Positions 18,701 through 29,400 of a stretch of 40,735 bases of DNA are shown piece by piece (the stretch's first letter is position 1; the number at the start of each line of letters is the position of its first letter). Source of the DNA: Planctomycetaceae bacterium (GTDB taxonomy: Bacteria > Planctomycetota > Planctomycetia > Planctomycetales > Planctomycetaceae); the NCBI GenBank assembly GCA_041398785.1, contig JAWKUA010000037.1:1-40735 (forward strand), read 5' to 3'. The position numbers and the translations under genes were made by a program. A model generated the notes under the pieces. The model saw nothing but the letters and a program-made list of their open reading frames with translations. It was not told the DNA's origin and did no database searches.

Positions 18701-18810
18701 ATCAGACTGCGACGCAGTATTCCCGCGTGTGCCAGGAAACCGTCATCGATCGCAGTATTCCCTGGCTGACAAACTGGTCCGGACGGCGTCCAGGCGCGGC
18801 CGACGTCTGA
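15766..18810 (+). CDS. AddB-like protein with RecB-family PD-(D/E)XK nuclease domain
   Basis: The 1014-residue protein matches the layout of AddB-type subunits of recombinational-repair helicase-nucleases. The N-terminal 700 residues resemble a degenerate superfamily 1 helicase (VVAVFTGRRAARRMLEILV near residues 37-55 and LTGFNEGFIPES near 582) without an obvious Walker A lysine motif. The C-terminal nuclease domain has LDCPYRYFLRHEL around 737, FGSLIHDVLSAFG, GRVDRID at about 868, LDYKTSE at about 883 with the catalytic Asp and Lys, and QLPLYRLLV near 909. In known enzymes these residues form the PD-(D/E)XK metal site that degrades DNA ends. The lone Cys before PYRYFL is where many members place part of an iron-sulfur cluster; a full four-Cys set is not evident to me. 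No AddA helicase gene is adjacent on either side. Confidence 0.85.
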   Translation: MSISRHFIDWNRPVLPAAAEYLIQKYAVGDELDLSGVVAVFTGRRAARRMLEILVEQCEDRWPAFRPPKMVTFQKLPEMLYQQKRQLADDLTQLLVWKKALSSIPSRELHAALPAIPDDETVTAWLALCESLRKQHVELAADGMEFDEVFAQLSQMGNHSEADRWKALRRIQAEYLTQMDDLQLWDRQAARLVAVEMHECAAAFDVVLIGTVDMNRIVKQMLAQVADRVTALIHAPDSEADAFDDFGCLKPDAWEHRRLNIPLEATRIVDRPAEQAAAVVSELSAKDRIRRADDVVVGVANEALVPVILQGLADAGVSGRWPVGSEVGSSRPWRLLDAIAAHLATARGGLPPDFATMAELLRHPDMDPWISRHLESRRSTAFATTDWLARFDAYLADHLPMTPGVILGSRETRNVVTAICGAVDSLLANLLPMSQRPRISRNSSPAKSSATNKGRQRQLAFDDQNDAAADSLHSLLARRRPLSEWADGMLLLVAEIYGDYQYGESTHRDESITECCSALSECCDALHRIPDAVMPRCTPGQAIQLLLRQIEDVAVPPETDDEAIDLLGWLELPMDDAPELILTGFNEGFIPESITSDVFLPNSLRVRLGLIDNHRRYARDAYALTALMHSRDRITFIAGRTDSDGNPLTPSRLWFAVEPQDLPKRVRWFYGNDNAETPLNEAAAVDDKSQAPNPNPRRDVPATDETTPRRSGFAVPEPPVIPPPPKQIAVTAFRDYLDCPYRYFLRHELHLKSVDDETRELSAAAFGSLIHDVLSAFGKSQFVHGATAESIEQFLLDELRRLARRKFGRNRSATIAVQLEMAEDRLRKFAACQATMAAEGWNIQGTELDLVYPDFTDSRGRKVSLKGRVDRIDRHSKTGRWRVLDYKTSENARKPEATHRSKGEWVDLQLPLYRLLVRSHDVDGEIELGYIHLPGDLSAVGLSIADWSAEDLAAAYDVASAVAADIVDLKIDRVEFGRDQTATQYSRVCQETVIDRSIPWLTNWSGRRPGAADV

Positions 18811-19019
18811 CTTGCTTGCCCGCAAAGTCGAATCGCGCGCCGGAGAATCGAACTCCCTTCCGCCCTATAGAAGCCGACTCGCGCCGGTCTCGCGCCCGAA
18901 AAACATCAACGTGCCCCGGGATGCACGAACTGCCGCGTTCGGACGTGAACTTTTCGACCTGTCACTCGGAATGTCGCGGCGCGGTTCCTGCCACGGCAGC
19001 AGGCGCGAACAGACTCCGC

Positions 19020-22000
19020 CTACCAATCCAGTCCGAGCGCCTTCAGACGGGCGCGAATGACCTTCACATCCCAGAGCTGCACGGTGCCCTGCATCGTGCC
19101 CACCGCAAGCTGGTCCCCCGACGGACTGAAGCTCAGCCCGCCGGTACCTTCGGGATAGCCGGTCGCGAGCTGTTCGGACTGCGATGTGCTGAGCGTCGCG
19201 ACGTCCTGAAACGTGGCGGGATCGTACAGCGTGACCGCGTGCTGGCTGAGCGCTGCGCAGAGGCTCATGTCGGGTGTAAACGCCAGACGGCCATAGCACA
19301 CCGGACCAGCCCCTGGCAGCCGACGGCATTCCTGCCAGGTCTGCGTGTCATAAAACACGAAGCGACCAAACTCCGACACAATCAGCCAGCGGTTGTCAGG
19401 ACTGAACGAGACCAATCCGCCCAGCGAATCCGTCGTCCGCAGATGAACCAGCAGGTCACCGCTTTCAGCATCCCAGACGGGAACATCGGGGTTCCGTTTT
19501 TCGCTGGCGGCGACCCGGCGGCCATCCGGGCTGATGGCGACGAACCAGCTGTACGACGGAACCGGTTTCATGCGGACCGGATTCGTCGGGTCCGCAGGGT
19601 CATAAGCATGAATTACATCCGGCGCGAGACTGGCGGCCATTCGCCGGCCATTCCGGCTGACAGCGACTTCGATCGGAAACGAAGTCGCGCGGGCCAGAGA
19701 TTCCCTTCCCGCCAACAGATCAGTCATCCGGCCTGCCGCAAGCGCATCAACGGACCAGCGATCAATGCTGGCATCCAGGTAGCCGCTGGCTGTGATCAGC
19801 GATTGGCCATCGCCGGTGAACGAAACGGATGACGTTCCCTGTTCGCCCCGAAAGCGAGCGACGTCGCTTCCCGTGGCGGCTTCCCAGACGTCGACGCCGC
19901 TGGCTTTCGATGCCGCTGCGACAAACCTTCCGTCCGGGCTGAAACCCGCAGCGACCACGCTGTCATGCGGCGGCGTGGTACTCAGCAGCCGGCATTCGCT
20001 GCCGGTGGAAACTTCAAAGCGTCCATATCCGGCCGCCGGATCACTGAAGCCCAGCCAGCGGCCATCACGACTGAACTTCACTCCCCGACCGCTGACCGCG
20101 ACAAGCTGACGCCCGTGGCGCGGATTCCAAAGTCGCGTTGTTCCGTCGTATGACGTCGACATTAACAGCGCACCGTCGGCGCTGAAGGCGGATGCAATGG
20201 CATTGCTGAGATGTCCGCGGCAGACTGCCCACGGCTGGTCAAGCCTGGCAGTGTCCCAGACATAGACGTTTCGATCGAAGCAGGCGGCGGAAAGCAGCCT
20301 GCCGTCTTCGCTGAAAGTGATGTGAGGAACTCCCTGCGGATGCGGCAGCACGTATTCGACTTCGCCGGATTCCAGCGACACGATCGAAACCTCACTGCCG
20401 CCCGATCCCGTGACAACGGCCAGTTGTCTTCCGTTCGGATGGAACGCCACGCAGTTCAGCATCGAAACGGCGAGCTGATGGATCGTTTTTCCGGAAGGCA
20501 GTTCGAAGATGTCAACCTGCCGCGCTGATCGCTGGATCGCCATCATCCGGCTGTCGGCGGAGAACGCATACTGATATCCGAACGTCCAGACGTCCTGCGC
20601 TTCGTCAAGCAGCAGTGTGCGATCCTTCACGTTCCACACGCGCAGGCGGACACCGGCGTCCGCGGTCTGGCCGGAGGCCGCGAGGTATTCGTCGTCCGGG
20701 CTGAACTGAATGTGCGGTGTCCTGTGTTCGTCCAGCCACATGCCGGGAAGTCGCAGCAATTCGGCCTGATCAGACAGACGTCGAACGACGATTTCCCCGT
20801 CCGGATCGAGTCGTGCTGTTCGTTCGAGCCGTTGATCGAAAGCCGTATGGCGAACAGAGGCTCCGGGCGGCGCGTCTTCGGGCCAGCGAATATCCGGCCG
20901 AACATCCACCAGTACCAGGCTGCCAATGGCTTCGTCGCGCAACTCCCGAACTGCGGATTCGCCGAGAGCGAGACTCGGCAGCATTTCAGCGGCTTTGCGG
21001 ATGGCTTCCAGGCTGTCGAATTTCCTTCCCGGCCGATCGCTCCAGCGCCCGGCGCGAGCCTGAGCCAGGTAGGCGTCAAACAGTCGCCGGTCGGCGAGTT
21101 CGCGAGCCGTGCGTTCGCTGGCCTCGGCCGCTGTCGCGCGCGTCAGGCTTTCGTTCATGGCGACGTTTTGCCGACGCAGACGAAATGCGGCCGTACCTGA
21201 TGTGATTGTCAGCACGATCAACAGCAGAGCAACAACTCCGACCAGCGAGGCCACCGCCGGGCTGCGCCGACACCACAGCCACATGCGTTCCCGAAGCGTT
21301 GTTCGTCGAGCGACAATCGGACGATCCGCCAGAAACCGCCGCAAGTCTTCGGCCAGGTCGACGGCGGTTCGATACCGAGACGCAGGTTCGCGCGCGATGG
21401 CTTTCAGCACAATCGTTTCCAGATCGCGCGGAATGCGGGGATCAATGTTCCGCGGCAACGGCGGCGACGTCTGAGTGACGGTGCGAGTCAGTTGCGCCTT
21501 TTCCGTCTCGACGAATGCAGGCCGCAGCGTCAGCAGTTCGTACAACGTCAGGCCGAGACTGTAAATGTCGCTTTGTTCCGACGAGTCACCGTGAAACCGC
21601 TCTGGCGCCATGTAGCGAAGGGTGCCGATCAGATCACCTGGCTGAGTCAGGCTGTCGTCGGAGGTGCGCGCCAGGCCGAAGTCGGCGATCCAGATGATGC
21701 CCTGCAAATCCAGCAGCAGATTCGCCGGCTTGATGTCGCGGTGCAGAACGCCCCGCGCGTGAGCGTAGGCCATCGCGTCGGCCGCCTGACTTCCAAGCTG
21801 TGCGACGTTGCGAAAGTACTGCACTCCGTGCCCGGTCGGATCCGTCAGACTGCTGCCGGTCCGGCTGTCGTCCGCGGAACCGGTACACGCCGGCAAGTGG
21901 AATTCGCTGGCAGTCGCCTCTTCGCCGACAGATATCGGCGGCGGAACACCCGGCCCGGAGGATCGGTTGCTGTTTGCGTCGGCGTCGGACGCGACCGAAT

Positions 22001-22592
22001 CAAATGCGGCCGCGACCGACCGGGTCAGCGAATCAGTGGCCGGTCGAAATAACTGCGGTTCGCGAATGCGACGGAGTTCTTCCAGGACCATGTCCAGCGG
22101 CCGGCCTTCGATGAACTGCATGGCATAGAACAGAATGCCATTGTGTTCTCCGACGCCGAAGACCGGCACGATGTTCGAATGGTGCAGCATGGCGGCCGTT
22201 CGTGATTCGCGCAGAAAACGCTGCCGCCGCTGACTGTCGAGCGCCGCCATGCCGACCAGAACTTTGAGTGCGACTGTCCGTCCGAGCGATTCCTGAATGG
22301 CTTCGTAGACGACACCCATCCCGCCGCGACCGATTTCGCGCTCGATTCGAAAGTCGCCCAGCCGCCGGAGTTCACTGCCATCGGGCATCAGCATGGCACC
22401 GCCCTCGACGGCCGGCTGTGACAGTTCCGCCTGTTCCAGTCGCGCCACCGCCGGAAACAGTTCGCGGATGTCGTCTTCCAGTTCCGGATGGCGCTGCACG
22501 AATTCCGACAGTGACGGATACTCGCCGCGACGTCGGCGTTCAAGGAACTCGTCCATCAGCCGGCCGAGTTCGTCTTCATGGCTGGAACTCAT
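19020..22592 (-). CDS. Membrane-anchored Ser/Thr protein kinase with C-terminal WD40 repeats
   Basis: The 1190-residue protein has four parts. Residues 1-75 form a short helical N-terminus (LGRLMDEFLERRRRGEYPS). Residues 80-425 are a Hanks-type kinase: Gly loop IGRGGMGVVYEA (87-98), Lys110 in ALKVL, HRDIKPANLL with Asp286, DFG at 304-306 and the APE motif MAPERF. A Ser/Asp-rich insert of about 80 residues (175-255) interrupts the kinase between its lobes. Residues 448-470 are one membrane segment. The remaining 700 residues, probably exported, hold many WD40-like blades, for example DGTTRLWNPRHGRQLVAVSG and a final GTVQLWDVKVIRARLKALGL. Such kinase-WD40 fusions preceded by an ECF sigma gene are a planctomycete hallmark. 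The gene starts 15 bases after the sigma gene ends. Confidence 0.93.
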   Translation of the reverse strand: MSSSHEDELGRLMDEFLERRRRGEYPSLSEFVQRHPELEDDIRELFPAVARLEQAELSQPAVEGGAMLMPDGSELRRLGDFRIEREIGRGGMGVVYEAIQESLGRTVALKVLVGMAALDSQRRQRFLRESRTAAMLHHSNIVPVFGVGEHNGILFYAMQFIEGRPLDMVLEELRRIREPQLFRPATDSLTRSVAAAFDSVASDADANSNRSSGPGVPPPISVGEEATASEFHLPACTGSADDSRTGSSLTDPTGHGVQYFRNVAQLGSQAADAMAYAHARGVLHRDIKPANLLLDLQGIIWIADFGLARTSDDSLTQPGDLIGTLRYMAPERFHGDSSEQSDIYSLGLTLYELLTLRPAFVETEKAQLTRTVTQTSPPLPRNIDPRIPRDLETIVLKAIAREPASRYRTAVDLAEDLRRFLADRPIVARRTTLRERMWLWCRRSPAVASLVGVVALLLIVLTITSGTAAFRLRRQNVAMNESLTRATAAEASERTARELADRRLFDAYLAQARAGRWSDRPGRKFDSLEAIRKAAEMLPSLALGESAVRELRDEAIGSLVLVDVRPDIRWPEDAPPGASVRHTAFDQRLERTARLDPDGEIVVRRLSDQAELLRLPGMWLDEHRTPHIQFSPDDEYLAASGQTADAGVRLRVWNVKDRTLLLDEAQDVWTFGYQYAFSADSRMMAIQRSARQVDIFELPSGKTIHQLAVSMLNCVAFHPNGRQLAVVTGSGGSEVSIVSLESGEVEYVLPHPQGVPHITFSEDGRLLSAACFDRNVYVWDTARLDQPWAVCRGHLSNAIASAFSADGALLMSTSYDGTTRLWNPRHGRQLVAVSGRGVKFSRDGRWLGFSDPAAGYGRFEVSTGSECRLLSTTPPHDSVVAAGFSPDGRFVAAASKASGVDVWEAATGSDVARFRGEQGTSSVSFTGDGQSLITASGYLDASIDRWSVDALAAGRMTDLLAGRESLARATSFPIEVAVSRNGRRMAASLAPDVIHAYDPADPTNPVRMKPVPSYSWFVAISPDGRRVAASEKRNPDVPVWDAESGDLLVHLRTTDSLGGLVSFSPDNRWLIVSEFGRFVFYDTQTWQECRRLPGAGPVCYGRLAFTPDMSLCAALSQHAVTLYDPATFQDVATLSTSQSEQLATGYPEGTGGLSFSPSGDQLAVGTMQGTVQLWDVKVIRARLKALGLDW

Positions 22593-22607
22593 CGAAAACC
22601 ACCTGTC

Positions 22608-23312
22608 TCAGCTCTGGTTCAATGCGTCGCTGCGACCGGCTGCTCCGTCGTCGCGGATGCCGCAACCGGGCCAGCCGCCGGGCTTGTCCAGCAGTTCCTT
22701 CAGTCGTCTGATCGCCCGCACGTATCGCTTGTAGGCGGCCTGTTTGGCGATTTGCAGGACCTGAGCCGTCTCCGCGTTGTCCAGTTGTTCGAAGTGGCGC
22801 AGGGCCAGTATTTCACGATCGTTTTCGTCCATCCGGTTCAGCGCGTCCAGAACCTGCTGCCGCATTTCGACGCGATTCAGCACGCTGCTTGGAGACGTCA
22901 GCCGGCCGACCAGTTTTTCGGCCAGCACCACGGACGACGCTTCCGGGCCGGCTCCTGCAAAGATGGAAACTTCGCGCCCGGCGTCCCGGGCCCGGACTCC
23001 CAGATGGTGCCGGTGCAGTTGCGCCAGTCGCTGAGTCGTCAGGAATCGCAGCCAGACGAACGCACTCACGTCGGGGCGAGACCGGTACTCGTCAAACCGT
23101 CGCGTCGCATCCATGTATGCATCCTGGATCACGTCCGACGGATCGACGCGGCCCTGCAGTCGCCGATCCATCCGAAGCTGCACCATTCGCCGCAGCCGGT
23201 CGCGGTGTTCGGCGAACAGCACGCCCAGGTCAGGATCCTGTTCAGGTGGTTGAGAACCGGTCATGTCGATTCCGGCGGCGGCAATGTGAGTCAGTGTCGT
23301 GTCCTTCTTCAT
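22608..23312 (-). CDS. ECF-type RNA polymerase sigma factor
   Basis: The sigma-70 region 2 reads LFAEHRDRLRRMVQLRMDRR then VDPSDVIQDAYMDATRRF, the core-binding and -10 recognition segment with the DxxQDAY signature of planctomycete ECF factors. Region 4 is LDALNRMDENDREILALRHF, followed by the helix-turn-helix NAETAQVLQIAKQAAYKRYV. The middle linker (residues about 100-140) is longer than usual. I use the Met at 23312 (MKKDTTLTH); a Met at 23264 (MTGSQPPEQ), closer to the conserved domain and with GGA upstream, is an equally good start, while the longer frame to 23471 is unlikely. The product is about 234 residues from 23312. It is co-transcribed with the kinase downstream, so kinase signalling may feed back on this sigma factor; that link is inference. 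Confidence 0.9.
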   Translation of the reverse strand: MKKDTTLTHIAAAGIDMTGSQPPEQDPDLGVLFAEHRDRLRRMVQLRMDRRLQGRVDPSDVIQDAYMDATRRFDEYRSRPDVSAFVWLRFLTTQRLAQLHRHHLGVRARDAGREVSIFAGAGPEASSVVLAEKLVGRLTSPSSVLNRVEMRQQVLDALNRMDENDREILALRHFEQLDNAETAQVLQIAKQAAYKRYVRAIRRLKELLDKPGGWPGCGIRDDGAAGRSDALNQS

Positions 23313-23482
23313 GATCTGCGATTGGAAGGAAATTCGTACGCAGGTTTTTGGAGATTTTGCCGCACGGGCGGTACGAACGGAACGAGCCTTCGCAGTACAG
23401 CACCGTGGCGGTCGTCCTGACAACCGCCGGCAGCCCGGATTCGCCCTTCCCACGCCACTCCGGTTTTCCAAAAGGTGCCGTC
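23313..23482. promoter_or_regulatory. Divergent intergenic region between sigma-kinase operon and giant-protein gene
   Basis: The 170 bases separate two divergently read units and must hold both promoters. I see no convincing sigma-70 boxes. CGTACG at 23336 and GGTACGAACGGAACGAGC near 23370-23387 include a GGAAC motif of the kind used by some ECF sigma factors, but no paired -10 element could be assigned. AAAAGGTG at 23470-23477 is the ribosome-binding site of the giant gene. Confidence 0.35.
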
Positions 23483-26400
23483 ATGATTCGATGCTCCCTG
23501 CGAACTCTGCTTCAACGCGTTCCGCTCTGTCTTTCAGCGACCGCCCGAAGGCCGCGACGCACCAGACGAGCCCGGATCGCCCGCTGGTCCTCGCTTCCTG
23601 CGGCTCAGCAACTGGAAGACAGAACTCTTCTGGCCGTCACGTCCGTTTTCGCCGGCGGAACGCTCACCGTTACAGCAGACGCTGCGGACAACATCGTCGT
23701 CACTGGCAGCGGCGGCGACGTCAAGATCAATGGCAGTGATCCGGATTCGGGAGCCGTTTCCGCGTCGGCAGTTGACTTCATCGAAGTGACGGCAATCGGA
23801 GATTTCGCGAACACGATCGACATGTCGGGTGTGACAGCCGCAGACGGATTCAGCTCACCCGTACTGTCACTGCGACTTGCGGCGGGAGCCGGCGATGACT
23901 TCGTGATCGGTTCACCCTTCCAGGACTCGATCGACGGCGGTGACGGCAACGACCTGCTGACGGGCGGCGCAGGGGACGACCAGTATGAATTCTTTGTCAC
24001 TGCGGGCACGTCCCACAATGACGTGATTGATGAATCCGGCGGCGGAATCGATTTCGTGTGCGTCTTCACGGACGCCGGCGGCGCGATTCTCGACCTGAGC
24101 ACCGGCGCGGCTCAGACCGTGTTCAGCGACGCGACGTCGCTGCTGACACTGACGCTGGGGAGTTCGGCGGCTATCGAAAACGCGTGCCTGAACTTCGGCG
24201 GCAACACTCTGATCGGCAACGATCTGGACAACACCCTGAACGCCGGCGGCATCGTGATCGGCGGAAACGGGAACGACACGTTGTTCGGTCTTGAAGGTTC
24301 TGACGACACGCTTGTTGGCGGGTTCGGCGACGACACCTATCTGGTGCTCGGCGGCCGAGCTCAGGGCACCGACACGTTTGACGAAGCTTCCGGTGATGGT
24401 TCCGACACATTCAGCCTGCTGTCCTACGATCACGGTGACGGCACGGGCGTGACAGTCGATCTGGATGACACGGCGGCCCAGTCATTCGGTTCCGGTGGCG
24501 GCACGTTTCAGTTCAGCGGGTCGATTGAGAACTTTGTCGGCTCGCCGTTTCCGGACACGCTTCGCATCGATGCACTCAGCGGAATAACCCGCCTGGTTGA
24601 AGCTCTCGCGCCGGATGTCGGCGCGTCCGGGGATACGCTTGAAGTCGACCTCGCGAACACCGCGTTCACGCACAACACCAGCGCTGCGGGTGACGGCATG
24701 ATCGACGTCAGCTTTGCAGGCGGCACCGGGACAGTCGGTTATTCCGGGATCGAAACGCTGAGCCTGCTGAATCAGCCGTCGGGCGGTGGTGCGGCTGCCC
24801 CGCTGGAATTTTCCGGAACGGCAGCAAACGAGAACCTGATTCTGCGGCTCAACGCGGCGCGGGACACGGTTGAACTCATCGACGCCGACTCGAACGCTCT
24901 GTTGATGTCGCAGCCGATTGCTCTGACGTCGGCGGTCGTCATCAACACGCTTGCCGGTACCGATTCGCTGACCATCGATGAATCGAACGGTCTAATCAAT
25001 GTCCCCGGCGGAATTCAGTTCAACGGCGGCGACAGGCAGGACTCGCTTCGTTTTGCCGGGACGATCAACGTCGCGGCGACGTACCGCGTTGGCCCGGAAG
25101 CCAGTGGCGGGTTCATCGAACGCATCGGTCCCGGCGCAACAAGCCTGGTATCCTTCACCGGACTGGAACCGATCTTTGACGCGACGCCGGGCACGCTGAC
25201 ACTCTTCGGTACCAATGCCGACAACGCGGTCAATCTTGCGAATGGGCCGAACAGCGGCGTCATGAACGCGGTGAATTCAACCGGGGCTGCGACCGGTATC
25301 GCGGCGATCGATGGTTTCGAAACGTATGAATTCGCGAACAAGTCGGTGGTTACGATCGACGGACTGGCGGGGCAGGACGTGTTCGGGATCTCGAATCTGG
25401 CCAGCGGCCTGGTGCCGGGCGGAATCGTCGTCGTGCAGGGCGGCGATCCGGCCGACGGCGACGAACTTATTGTGTCCGGCACACCGGGCGATGACATCTT
25501 CGGGTATCTGCCACACCCGGAACTGCCGGACGCGGGCGTGATCACGGGACTCGGCGGCGGCCTGCTGTTCTTCGGAATCGAAGACGTGACGGTGGCCGGC
25601 GGGACCGGCAGTGACGCGATCACAACGATTGGAAACTCCGGCACGTCGACACGGTCGTTTACGACGACGGTTCCGGATTCGGAGGCCGCGAAAATCTTCG
25701 CGGCAGCCTTCGCATCGGAGGGCGCCGGCGGAGCGGATCCATCACTGGCTGCGAGCGGCGCCGGCGGACTCCATCCGTTCGCGGATGCGGGCAACAACGA
25801 CGACGCACCATTCCACGCGGCCGTCATCGCGGGTGCGGCGGTTCCTGACGGTCTGTTCGACGTGACGTTCACCGTCGGCAGCAGTGACGGACAGAACATC
25901 GGCGAGTTTGACCTGATCGGCGGAGTGGTCGGACTCAGCGAGTTCCAGCCGGAGGCGGAACCGAACAATGCCGTCGGCGACGTCGATCCGATCGCGGTGA
26001 CGATCGATCAGAGTGGTCGCATTGCGCGAACCGGTCAGGTCGTTGCCGGCAGTGGCGACGTCGATCTGATCGCAGTGAACATCAACAACAGCGATCGCGT
26101 CACGAATCCGATCCTGAACGGTGACATCTCCGTCAACATCAACAACAGCGATGAGATCGTCGGCGGCGGAGACATCAGCCTGTCGCTGGGCGGAGCCGGT
26201 GCCGTTGTGCTGACTGTTGATGACAACGGACAGCTCATCGGCGGCCGGATTTCCGTCACCATCGATCAGAGCGGGCGCGTTGCCGGGACTGTCACCGGCG
26301 GGCAGGTGTCGGTCACCATTGACCAGAGCGGCCGTGTCCTCAGAGGACCAATTTCCGTCACCATCGACCAAAGCGGTCGCGTGATCAATGGCGAAATCGC

Positions 26401-29400
26401 AGTCACCATCGACCAAAGCGGTCGTGTCCTCGGCGGCGAAGTCGCAGTGACGATCGATCAGAGCGGGCGAGTCGGTGTGATCGTCAACAACGATCCAAAC
26501 GGCAACGGCGAGTTCACCGCCGCGCGGCTGCGACTGCTGGGTGCTGACGGCGAAACGGAGATTCTGAGCGGCTCGAACATTCCCGGTGCGGCGTCGACGT
26601 CACTACTTTCGATGCCGCTGGAATCCGGCATCTACTATCTGGAAGTCACCAACGGCAGCGCGGACGGTGAAAGCGACTACGAAATTGTCGTGTTCCCGGT
26701 GTTCAACTCCGCAGCCCGCGAAGCCGACGCGAACAACAGCAGCCCGCAAACCGCGATCAGCTACACAGCAGCGCAGCATGGACGCGGCAGTATCAGTTCG
26801 GCCAGTCGAGACGATCTGGTGCAAATCCGGTCGGACTCGACACCGAATCCTTCGAACGTCGGCAACGGCACGGTTGTTGAACAGACGTGGCTGCGGTTTA
26901 ACGAATCGACGCCGCTGACGATTGTCGATGTCGAACAGATTACCATCGACCCCGGTCAGGAAAGCGACTCACTGCGATTCCTGGACACGAACGAAAACGA
27001 TGTCTTCCGTTTTGAACCCGATGCAGGGCGGAACGACACCTGGGCAATCCGCGCGAATGGTCAGGACATTCGCTTTCCGACGCAGTCCCGTGATCCGCAA
27101 CACAGATTGTTAGTGGAGTTCCAGATGGGCGAAGGTCAGGACCAGACTCGGATTGACGTCGCTGACGCGCGGGATCAGATCATTCCTCAGTTCCGCGTCT
27201 CCGGTGACGGACTTCAGACTTCTCCAGGTGATCTCGGAGCCGGTCATGGCTATTCCGGAAACGACAGACTCGATTACGTGACGCAGCGGACGAATGCCGA
27301 TCTGACCAACGGAACGAACATCTTTGTCAACCCCTTCACGCAGGAGATCGTCAACGCGTCGTACGATCCGTATGCGTATTCGCTGTCAGTCGTCACGGAC
27401 GCTGGTGGCAACCAGCAACTGGAATACTCACTGGCACCTGCGTCATTCACGCGACTGAATCCGTCGTTGTTCTACGACGGCGTAGGCACCATCAATTTGC
27501 TGAAGCCGGAAGGCGAAGTGCGGCGAGTCTATTTTCAGGGCCTTCCGGACGTTGACGACACGCTGACCTTCTCGCCGCACGAGACCTTCGTGAGTGTCGT
27601 CCATGAGGGCAGTCCGCGCGGCACTTCGCCGGTGTTCACTGTGTTTGGCGGTGACAGAATTCGCGCCGACCTGGCCTTCAATCTCGGTCCCGGAGTGATG
27701 GATCCGGGGCACGATCAAATCGTCATCAACGGAACGTCGGGTGATGACTCCATCACATGGCTCCGCGAAACAAGCCGAACGTGGCTGGCCTTTGTTCAAT
27801 CCACGATGACGGAAATCGAAGTGCTGACGAATGGGCTGGAGATCGACGCGTCTGTGCAGCTCGAACAGGTGGTTGGTAACGACTCACTGCCGTTCAATCC
27901 TCTTCGCGCCACTCCCAATCTGGAGTCGCTGGTGTTGAACGGAGCCGCCGGAAACGATGGATTCTTCATTCGGCCGGGAATCGTGCCGATCAAAATCGAT
28001 GGCGGCGATCCAATCGCAACGTCTCCCACCGGAGACCTCGTCAACATCCTTGCCGACAACCTGGATTACGAGTTCTTTACCGGCGTCGGCCTGGCGTACC
28101 CGGTTCGCGTCAACTGGCCGTTTGCCGGCCCCGAAAACGATTCCGGCAGCGTGCAGCTCGATGCGGTTCAGTTCGGCCAGTTTGCGGATGGACCATTGCC
28201 ACCGGTCAGCTTCGATCGAATCGAACGTGTGGTGGTTTCCGGTGCAGGCGTTGTCGGTCAGCAGCAAGTCAGCCGAATCGATCTGGGTTCGACGCTTGAG
28301 AATCTCACACTCATTCCCGGAGAGGAATCGTTCACGCTGACATCGGGAAACAATCAGTTCCGCTTCGAAGATTTCAGCGGCACGCTGGCAATCAGTACTC
28401 AGAATCAGCTCAGTTCGTTGCAGGTGGATCTTTCAACGCTGGCTGGCAACGTCCGCGTGGAACAGCCGGAAGACGAACCCACGGAACCAGGTTCGACCGC
28501 CCAGTTGATCACAGGGCTGGGCGGCTCGCTGATCACGACCGGCTTCGGCAATCTCGTGTTTGACGGCGACGGCAACGACAACCTGACAGTCGCAACGCCG
28601 CGCGTACCGGGCGGCGTCGACGAAACCGGAGTCCTGATCGGCCTGCTGCGAGTTGTTGGCAACACAGCCGGACAGGACGCGATTCTGATCGGCCTGCTGC
28701 GAACGGCGCTCAACGCGTCCGGCCTTGACAACCTGACGATCGAAAGCACCAACGGACACAGCAGCGTCGAGTTCGACTTCAACACGCTGGGCGGAGCGAA
28801 CAGCTACACGGCGAACCTGCGCGCGACGGATGTCGGCATCATCAGCGGCGGCGATGCGACCAGCGACGAGTTGACGGCACGGCGGTTCGGCAATGTTTGG
28901 AATCCGACCGGTGTGAGGATCGTCGGCAGCGGCCCGGAAGTCCGGTTCGCGGGAGTCGGCGGGCTCAGATTTAACGGGCGCGGAGGCGACGATGTTCTGA
29001 TGATCGACGAGTCCGAAGGTGTGATTTCGCTGCCAGGCGGACTCTTCTTCGACGGCGGTGATGGTCGGGACACGCTGCTGTTTCGCGGCACGCAGGTCGT
29101 GGACTCAGTTTATGACGCCGGTCCGGGAACGGCAGACGGCCTCATCGAACGGACCAGCATGGCGGGCGTCAGCCGCGTGACATTCAGCGGCCTGGAACCA
29201 ATCATCGATTCAACACCGGGAACACTGACCGTGAGCGGTACGAATGCCGACAACGCGATCGGTCTGACAACCGGACCAAACAGCGGTATCACGAATTCGG
29301 TGAATCCCTTCGGCCTGGCGACCGGCGTCGTTTCGATTGACGGAAATGAGACATACGAATTCGCAGGCAAGTCCTCGGTCACACTCGACGGTCTGGGCGG

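Noticed and set aside
18826..18890. tRNA-like sequence on the minus strand (GGGAGTTCGATTCTCC resembles a T arm)
   Set aside because: The remaining arms cannot be formed: the anticodon-loop candidate CTATAGG has no paired stem and the acceptor halves do not match. It could be a remnant, but I cannot support it.
18729..19832. Plus-strand open frame of about 367 codons
   Set aside because: It overlaps the AddB-like 3' end and runs antisense to the kinase gene; there is no ribosome-binding site and no recognisable protein features.
25997..26490. CRISPR-like array, because of regular 45-base spacing
   Set aside because: The repeats are in frame, vary at synonymous sites and continue as related peptide units, so this is a protein repeat.
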